Shown: piece by piece, positions 59,635 to 64,000 of the stretch | Position numbering within the stretch: position 1 is the first letter of the stretch | Layout of the letters: each line of letters opens with the position of its first letter | Assembly (NCBI GenBank): GCA_046351235.1 | Contig: JAXLYV010000013.1 | Location: 1 to 64,000 of the forward strand | Direction of reading: 5' to 3' | Source: JBBSAT01 sp046351235 | GTDB lineage: Bacteria; Myxococcota_A; Polyangia; Polyangiales; Sandaracinaceae | DNA length: 64,000 nt | Position numbers and translations under genes: made by a program | Notes under the pieces: generated by a model | What the model was told of the DNA's origin: nothing | Database searches by the model: none | The model's input: the letters and a program-made list of their open reading frames with translations, nothing else

Positions 59635-59883
59635 GAGACCCCTTCCGGTGGTGCGGAGACCACCACCGGCGGGGGACCGTAGTGCAGCGCGGCGTACGGA
59701 CATTGGCCGCTGCTGCCAGACGATTGTCCGAAGCTGCCATCGCGCGGGGCGCGCCGACGTCCGTGCTCGAGACGGCCTGGAATCCGCTCGGCGCGTGCGC
59801 ACCCGAGCGCGACCTCGCCGCGAGCACGGGGGCTCTCGCGCAAGAGGCGCGCTGTGCAGCACGCGCTCGCGCCGACGCGCCCG
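59635..59883. promoter_or_regulatory. Upstream region of the Calx-beta surface gene
   Basis: 249 bases upstream of the Calx-beta start with no supported gene. It should hold its promoter. GGTGGTGGTCTCCGCACCACC (as the minus sense of 59652-59672, with an imperfect arm pair GGTGGT/ACCACC) may be an operator. Nothing else is recognised. Confidence 0.35.
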
Positions 59884-60083
59884 TCAGAGAAGGGTAGGCG
59901 TCACCGCGCGGCAGCCGAAGCCGACGGCCGCGATGTTGTTCCACGACGCGCCGCACGCGCCGCTGTCCCACGCCGCCGAGATCTGCGCGCCGACGGTGCC
60001 CGCCGGGCACAGGAACACGTTGGGCGTGCTCGCCGGCGGGCCCCCGGTCGGCGTGTACGTGGGCCCTCGCACCACGTTCCAGA
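59884..60083 (-). pseudogene. C-terminal piece of a Cys-containing secreted protein
   Basis: About 60 residues ending at the TGA complement at 59884: PNVFLCPAGTVGAQISAAW, then CGASWNNIAAVGFGCRAV. This pattern (CPAG ... GxxxxxxxVGxxCR) is typical of the last module of many secreted myxobacterial proteins. No start or signal peptide is seen, and upstream the DNA becomes the allB gene in another frame. Either a truncated gene or a short GTG-started protein; I favour truncated. Confidence 0.4.
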
Positions 60084-61415
60084 TCAGCCACCGAGCAAAA
60101 GGGTGCCGCGGGCGGCGCCCTCGGTCGCCACGCCGCGCAGCCACGTGCGCGCGACGCGGCCGACGAGCGCGCGACCGCAGAAGGGCGAGATCTTGTGCCG
60201 GAAGGGCAGCGCGTCTTCGGTGACGGTCCAGTGTGCGTCGGGATCGAACGCGCAGAGGTCGGCGTCCATGCCGCGCGCGATGCGGCCCTTTCGCATGCCG
60301 AGCCCCGCGAGGCGCGCGGGCGACTCGCTCATCTCGCGCACCACGTGCTCGAGAGCGACGCCGTGCGCGCGCGCCTCCGTCCACACCGCGGGCAGGCCCA
60401 GCGAGAGCGCCGCGATGCCGCCCCACGCGCCGCAGAAGTCGCCGGCCTCGGGCTTCTTCAGGCCGGGCGTGCAGGGCGAGTGATCGCTCGTGACGAGATC
60501 GATCACGCCCTCCTTCACGCCGCGCCAGAGCCCCTCGCGGTTCGCGTGGTCGCGGATCGGCGGCATGCACTTGTAGTGCGTCGCGCCGTCGGGCACGCCC
60601 TCGGCCTCGAGGCACAGGTAGTGCGGGCACGTCTCGACCGTGAAGGGCAGCCCTTCGTCCTTCGCCGCGGCGATCATCGGCAGCGCGCTCGCGGTCGAGA
60701 GGTGCACCACGTGCACGCGGCAGCGCGTCTTGCGGCAGAGCTCGATCACCATCGCGATCGCGCGCTCCTCCATCGACGCGGGGCGCGTCTTCAGGAACGC
60801 CGCGTACGAGCGCGTGACCTCGCTGCACGACGGGATCGCGTCGTCCTCGAGCTCGGCGTGCACGAGCAGCGGGATCCCCGCGTCGCGCAGCACGGGCATC
60901 GCCGATGCGAGATCGCGCTCCGTGCTCTTCGGGAAGTCGTCGATCCCCGAGTGACACAGAAAGCACTTCGCGCCGCGGATGCCGTGATCGGCCATCGTCC
61001 CCAGCTCGCGCGCGTTGCCGGGCACCACGCCGCCCCAGAGGCCCACGTCGACCTCGAGGATCGAGCCGATCGCACGCATCTTCTCGTCGAGCGCGGCCGC
61101 GCTCGTGGTGACGGGGATGCAGTTGAGCGGCATGTCGACCAGCGTCGTGACGCCGCCGGCGGCGGCCGCGCGCGTCGCGGTGACGAATCCCTCCCACTCG
61201 GTGCGACCCGGCTCGTTCACGTGGACGTGCGTGTCGACCAGGCCCGGCAGGAGCGCTTCGCTCCGCGTCTCGACCCGCGTGCTCGCATCGAACGCCTCGC
61301 CGAAAGGCGCGACGTCGGCGATGCGCCCCTCTTCGATCACGATGGCGGCGGGGCGAAAGGCGCCCTCGACGAGCACGCGCTCGCTCCGCACGACGCTTCG
61401 ATGCGGGTGGGTCAC
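60084..61415 (-). CDS. allB: Allantoinase
   Basis: A 443-aa amidohydrolase that opens the hydantoin ring of allantoin. The metal-binding HVHVNEPGRTEWEGF (first two His), FLCHSG, HAELEDDAI, HVVHLST and TSDHSPCTPGLKK are characteristic of allantoinase within the dihydroorotase/allantoinase family. The carboxylated Lys is probably in RGAKCFL. The GTG start at 61415 overlaps the stop of puuD (GTGA). Together with puuD, uraH, uraD and alc it completes urate to ureidoglycolate in this window. Confidence 0.93.
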   Translation of the reverse strand: MTHPHRSVVRSERVLVEGAFRPAAIVIEEGRIADVAPFGEAFDASTRVETRSEALLPGLVDTHVHVNEPGRTEWEGFVTATRAAAAGGVTTLVDMPLNCIPVTTSAAALDEKMRAIGSILEVDVGLWGGVVPGNARELGTMADHGIRGAKCFLCHSGIDDFPKSTERDLASAMPVLRDAGIPLLVHAELEDDAIPSCSEVTRSYAAFLKTRPASMEERAIAMVIELCRKTRCRVHVVHLSTASALPMIAAAKDEGLPFTVETCPHYLCLEAEGVPDGATHYKCMPPIRDHANREGLWRGVKEGVIDLVTSDHSPCTPGLKKPEAGDFCGAWGGIAALSLGLPAVWTEARAHGVALEHVVREMSESPARLAGLGMRKGRIARGMDADLCAFDPDAHWTVTEDALPFRHKISPFCGRALVGRVARTWLRGVATEGAARGTLLLGG

Positions 61416-62605
61416 GGTCCGTGGGCTCCTTGATCGATCCAGCGGCGCAGGATCTCGCGCTCTTCGTCGGTGATCTGGGTGGCGTTGCCGAGCGGCATCG
61501 TGCGGGCCTCGACGGCGCGGAAGCGGATGCGCGGCGCGTACGCGATGATCGAGTCGGCGGTGTCGAAGGTCACTCCGGCCGGCGGGCTCGTCCACACGGC
61601 GTCGGTCGGCGTCGCGCTGTGACAGCGGCGGCAGCGTCGCGTGAGGATGTCGTTCGCCTCGGAGAACGACACGCGCGGCGAGGTGTCGACCGGCGGCGGC
61701 GTCGGCCACGTGAGCGCCACCGCTGCGACGACCCCGGCGATCGCCGGAACGAACGCCCACGTGGCCGTCTGATGACGCTCGATCGTGATCATCAGGTGAC
61801 GCACGCTCGCGCCCGCGACCACGAGGCAACAGAGCAAGAGCCAGTTCAGCCGGTGGTCGAAGACGAACGAGAAGTGGTTGCTCAGCATCGTGACGAGCAC
61901 GGGGATCGTCGCGTAGCTGTTGTGGAGCGAGCGCTGCTTGGCGGCGGCGCCCTCGCTCCAGTCGGGCTCTTTCCCGGCGAGGCGCGCGGCGATCATCCGC
62001 CGCTGGGCGGGCAGGATCCGCATCCACACGTTCGCGATCATGATCGTGCCGAGGAGCGCGCCCACGTGGATGAAGGCCACGCGGCCCGGGAAGATCGAGC
62101 AGAGGCCGACGATCACGCCGAGGAGGAGCGCGAGCGAGAGACCGATCGCGAGCTTCTCGGCCCTCTTGCCGACGAGCTTCCAGAGCAGGTCGTAGATCAG
62201 CCAGCCGAAGATCAGCACGCCTGCCGACGCCGCCATCGCGACGTGCGGGTGCATGGACACCCGGCTCGGATCGACGAGCTGCGTGCCGCCACCGATCCAC
62301 CAGTAGAGGAGCACCAGCAAGCACACGCCGCTCACCCACGTGAGCAGCGCCTCGTACTTGAACCAGTGGAGCACCTTCGGCATCACCACCGGCTGGCGCT
62401 TCTCGACGCGATAGAAGAGCCCGCCGTGGACCATGAAGGTCTCGCCGACCGCGCCCTCCTTCTTGGCCGCCTCGCTCTCGGGCCCGTCCGGCAGCGGCTG
62501 GAACGCGAAGTCGAGCCACACGAAGTAGAACGACGTGCCGATCCACATGATCCCGGCGATCAAGTGGAACATGCGCAAGAGGTAGTGGAGCCACTCGACG
62601 ATCAT
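61412..62605 (-). CDS. puuD: Membrane-bound urate oxidase (PuuD type) with cytochrome c tail
   Basis: A 397-aa membrane protein. About eight TM helices in the first 300 residues (MFHLIAGIMWIGTSFYFVWLDF at the start) are of the PuuD urate hydroxylase family. A C-terminal soluble part carries the haem-binding CRRCH motif (near residue 325). PuuD oxidises urate to 5-hydroxyisourate with electrons passed to a cytochrome c, rather than using oxygen like classical uricase; here the cytochrome is fused. ATG at 62605. Adjacent to allB by overlap and downstream of the DUF6986 gene. Confidence 0.88.
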   Translation of the reverse strand: MIVEWLHYLLRMFHLIAGIMWIGTSFYFVWLDFAFQPLPDGPESEAAKKEGAVGETFMVHGGLFYRVEKRQPVVMPKVLHWFKYEALLTWVSGVCLLVLLYWWIGGGTQLVDPSRVSMHPHVAMAASAGVLIFGWLIYDLLWKLVGKRAEKLAIGLSLALLLGVIVGLCSIFPGRVAFIHVGALLGTIMIANVWMRILPAQRRMIAARLAGKEPDWSEGAAAKQRSLHNSYATIPVLVTMLSNHFSFVFDHRLNWLLLCCLVVAGASVRHLMITIERHQTATWAFVPAIAGVVAAVALTWPTPPPVDTSPRVSFSEANDILTRRCRRCHSATPTDAVWTSPPAGVTFDTADSIIAYAPRIRFRAVEARTMPLGNATQITDEEREILRRWIDQGAHGP

Positions 62606-62615
62606 CGATAGTCCT

Positions 62616-63968
62616 TCAGTGCGGGGCGGCGGCGGCGGCGGCGCGCGTGCGCCCGGCGAGGATCCGAGGGAACGAGCGTGTGCGCACCTCGTCCGCGCTC
62701 AGGCCCGTGGAGGCGAGATCACGCTCGCTGAACGCGCCGCTCCCCAGACCGCGCAGGAAGTGGTTGAGCAGCCCCTGGCCCGTCGCGGCGTCGTCGAAGA
62801 CGTCGCCGACGAGGCTCGCCTTCGCGGCTTCGTCGACGAAGCGGCGCAGGCGCTCGGCGGCGGGCGCGAGGCTCTCGAGGAAGAAGGCGTAGGTGGCCGC
62901 GTAGCGCACCGGGATCTGCGCCGGGTGCAGATCCCAGCCCTGATAGAAGCCGTTCCGCAGCGAGGCCGTCACGTTGCTCGCCATCAGGCGCCACGCCGCA
63001 TGCACCGCCGCGGTGTTCTCGGCGCGCTGCGCGGGCGTCAGCGCCTCGCCCTCGCGCGCGCGGTGGACGCCGACGGGCATCACCGTCGTCGCGCCGTCGG
63101 AGAGGAACACGCCCGTCCCGGCGAGCGCGTTCTTGGTGACCTGCAGCGCGAACGCGCACGCCGGATGGGTCATCGACTGCCACGCGGCCGTGACGTCGCA
63201 GCTCGCCGTGTAGTCGTAGCTCCCGAAATGCGCGCCCGTGCAGCGGCCGTCGCTCGCCTCGAGCAGGCGCGGCAGCGCGATGCGGCCCTCGGGATCGAAG
63301 ATCGTCTGCGTGAGCTCGACCATCAGCTCCATCTTCAACGCGCGCGGCGCGAGCCCGAGCCGCGTCTCGAGCCGCTCGAAGAGGGCCGCGAGGGTCGCCG
63401 GCTGCGCGGGGCTGGTGATCTTCGGCAGCGTCACGACGAACGCCGGCGGGAGGCCCCCGAGCTCGTGCACGAGCGTCGTCACGAAGAGGTCGAGCGTGCG
63501 CACGGCGCGCGCCGTGGTCTCGAGCCCGAGGCTCTTGATCCGCATCCCGACGAAGGGCGGCGCCTCGTCGCTCTTCACGGCGAGCGCCAGCTCGCGCGCG
63601 GCGCGCACGGCGTGCTCGTCTTCCTCCGCGTCGGGCCGCACGCCGAAGCCGTCCTCGAAGTCGATGCGGTAGTCCTCGACCGGCTCGCGCGCGAGCTTGG
63701 CGGCGACGCGGCGGTGCACGGCGAGCGGAAGCCAGAGCTGCGGCCGCTCGTGACGGAGGGCCTCCCCCTCGTCGTGCTCCATGGCCTCGAGCAGCGCTCC
63801 GCGCGCGGCGTTCTCCACCGGCAGGAGCTCGTGGCCCGGCAACGCGAGCGCGTCCGCGAGGGCGAATGCATCGGGCGCGTGCTCGGCGAGCGCGGCGAGC
63901 GCGAGCGCTCCCATCTTGCGCGGCGTCGTGGCGCGGAACAGGTGCGCGCCGCCGTACACCACGTGCAC
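62616..63968 (-). CDS. DUF6986 family protein (aldolase-/citrate-lyase-like)
   Basis: A 450-aa protein recognised by its opening VYGGAHLFRATTPRKMGALAL and DFEDGFGVRPDAEEDEHA. Its TIM-barrel type (PEP-mutase/citrate lyase beta-like) shows VTLPKITSP, KMELMVELTQTIFDPEG and GSYDYTASC. Its members sit in purine-degradation clusters, here directly upstream of puuD and allB; the reaction is not established to my knowledge. It might act on the ureidoglycolate/glyoxylate end of the route, which is inference. The GTG at 63968 is the best start in the window; an upstream start cannot be excluded because only 30 bases remain. Confidence 0.82.
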   Translation of the reverse strand: MHVVYGGAHLFRATTPRKMGALALAALAEHAPDAFALADALALPGHELLPVENAARGALLEAMEHDEGEALRHERPQLWLPLAVHRRVAAKLAREPVEDYRIDFEDGFGVRPDAEEDEHAVRAARELALAVKSDEAPPFVGMRIKSLGLETTARAVRTLDLFVTTLVHELGGLPPAFVVTLPKITSPAQPATLAALFERLETRLGLAPRALKMELMVELTQTIFDPEGRIALPRLLEASDGRCTGAHFGSYDYTASCDVTAAWQSMTHPACAFALQVTKNALAGTGVFLSDGATTVMPVGVHRAREGEALTPAQRAENTAAVHAAWRLMASNVTASLRNGFYQGWDLHPAQIPVRYAATYAFFLESLAPAAERLRRFVDEAAKASLVGDVFDDAATGQGLLNHFLRGLGSGAFSERDLASTGLSADEVRTRSFPRILAGRTRAAAAAAPH

Positions 63969-64000
63969 CGGCTGGCGCGCGCCACGGTCGCCCGGGAAGC

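Noticed and set aside
59884..62594. Long minus-strand frames merging allB and puuD regions
   Set aside because: The two genes are in different frames with a GTGA overlap; the long frames are read-through shadows.
1..64000. tRNA genes
   Set aside because: No stretch with a convincing T-loop GGTTCGAATCC-type box and matching acceptor stem was found by eye.

Overview
The window is high-GC DNA (about 70% by eye) whose gene style points to a myxobacterium, most likely the Polyangia/Sandaracinus side of Myxococcota. The signs are many secreted lipoproteins with Asp/Ala/Gly-rich linkers after the lipobox, Hanks-type Ser/Thr kinases beside an FHA-sigma54 activator, MopE-like metal-binding repeats, and a MYXO-CTERM-like sorting tail. 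No organism can be named for certain from sequence alone. I saw no rRNA, tRNA or CRISPR array.

Region 1 (1-26.6 kb) is an accessory, rearranged zone built around four copies of one IS91/ISCR-like rolling-circle element. All four share the same 108-base right end (ending at 108, 4494, 17973 and 25907) but have different left ends: one lies outside the window, one is truncated inside the transposase, and two carry a piece of a CoA-transferase gene. Next to them lie gene fragments: the 3' end of trpG, a DUF885 peptidase tail fused to an Rhs/Tc-toxin piece, a LuxR-type regulator cut inside its HTH and joined to a headless GNAT, a CaiB fragment, a RecF tail, and the tail of an unknown protein. Intact genes sit between them: trpC and a slightly damaged trpD, a membrane protein, a GNAT, a pectinacetylesterase-like lipoprotein, an RCC1-like lipoprotein cluster, a divergent Ser/Thr kinase and FHA-sigma54 activator, a four-helix-bundle protein, an 895-aa MopE-repeat lipoprotein and a LuxR-type regulator.

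Region 2 (26.6-52.7 kb) is a normal chromosomal backbone: an overlapping carotenoid oxygenase/FAD oxidase pair; four lipoproteins in a row (29.5-36.3 kb) closed by a strong terminator; a JmjC-type cupin oxygenase divergent from a small Tat-exported Cys/Asp-rich repeat protein; a membrane-anchored Ser/Thr kinase; a PEGA protein overlapping a Kazal-like lipoprotein; an M50 protease; a PP2C phosphatase fused to a cyclic-nucleotide domain; a MOSC protein; an esterase lipoprotein; a MaoC hydratase-thiolase-hydrolase run; a membrane protein; an acyltransferase; and a HiPIP-like protein.

Region 3 (52.7-64 kb) carries purine ring degradation in two minus-strand runs. uraH-uraD-alc overlap at 52.7-54.7 kb, and allB-puuD with a DUF6986 gene lie at 60.1-64 kb. 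Together they would take urate to 5-hydroxyisourate, OHCU, allantoin, allantoate and ureidoglycolate plus urea. Between the runs lie a rhodanese-like/beta-carbonic-anhydrase-like fusion and a 1117-aa Calx-beta surface protein.

The observations I rate highest are: a 72-base palindromic insertion, in frame inside the IS transposase, with compensatory arm changes between copies and an empty site in a third; a tandem LuxR pair with a constant-variable-constant pattern; the JmjC cupin next to the repeat protein; and the rhodanese/carbonic-anhydrase-like fusion.
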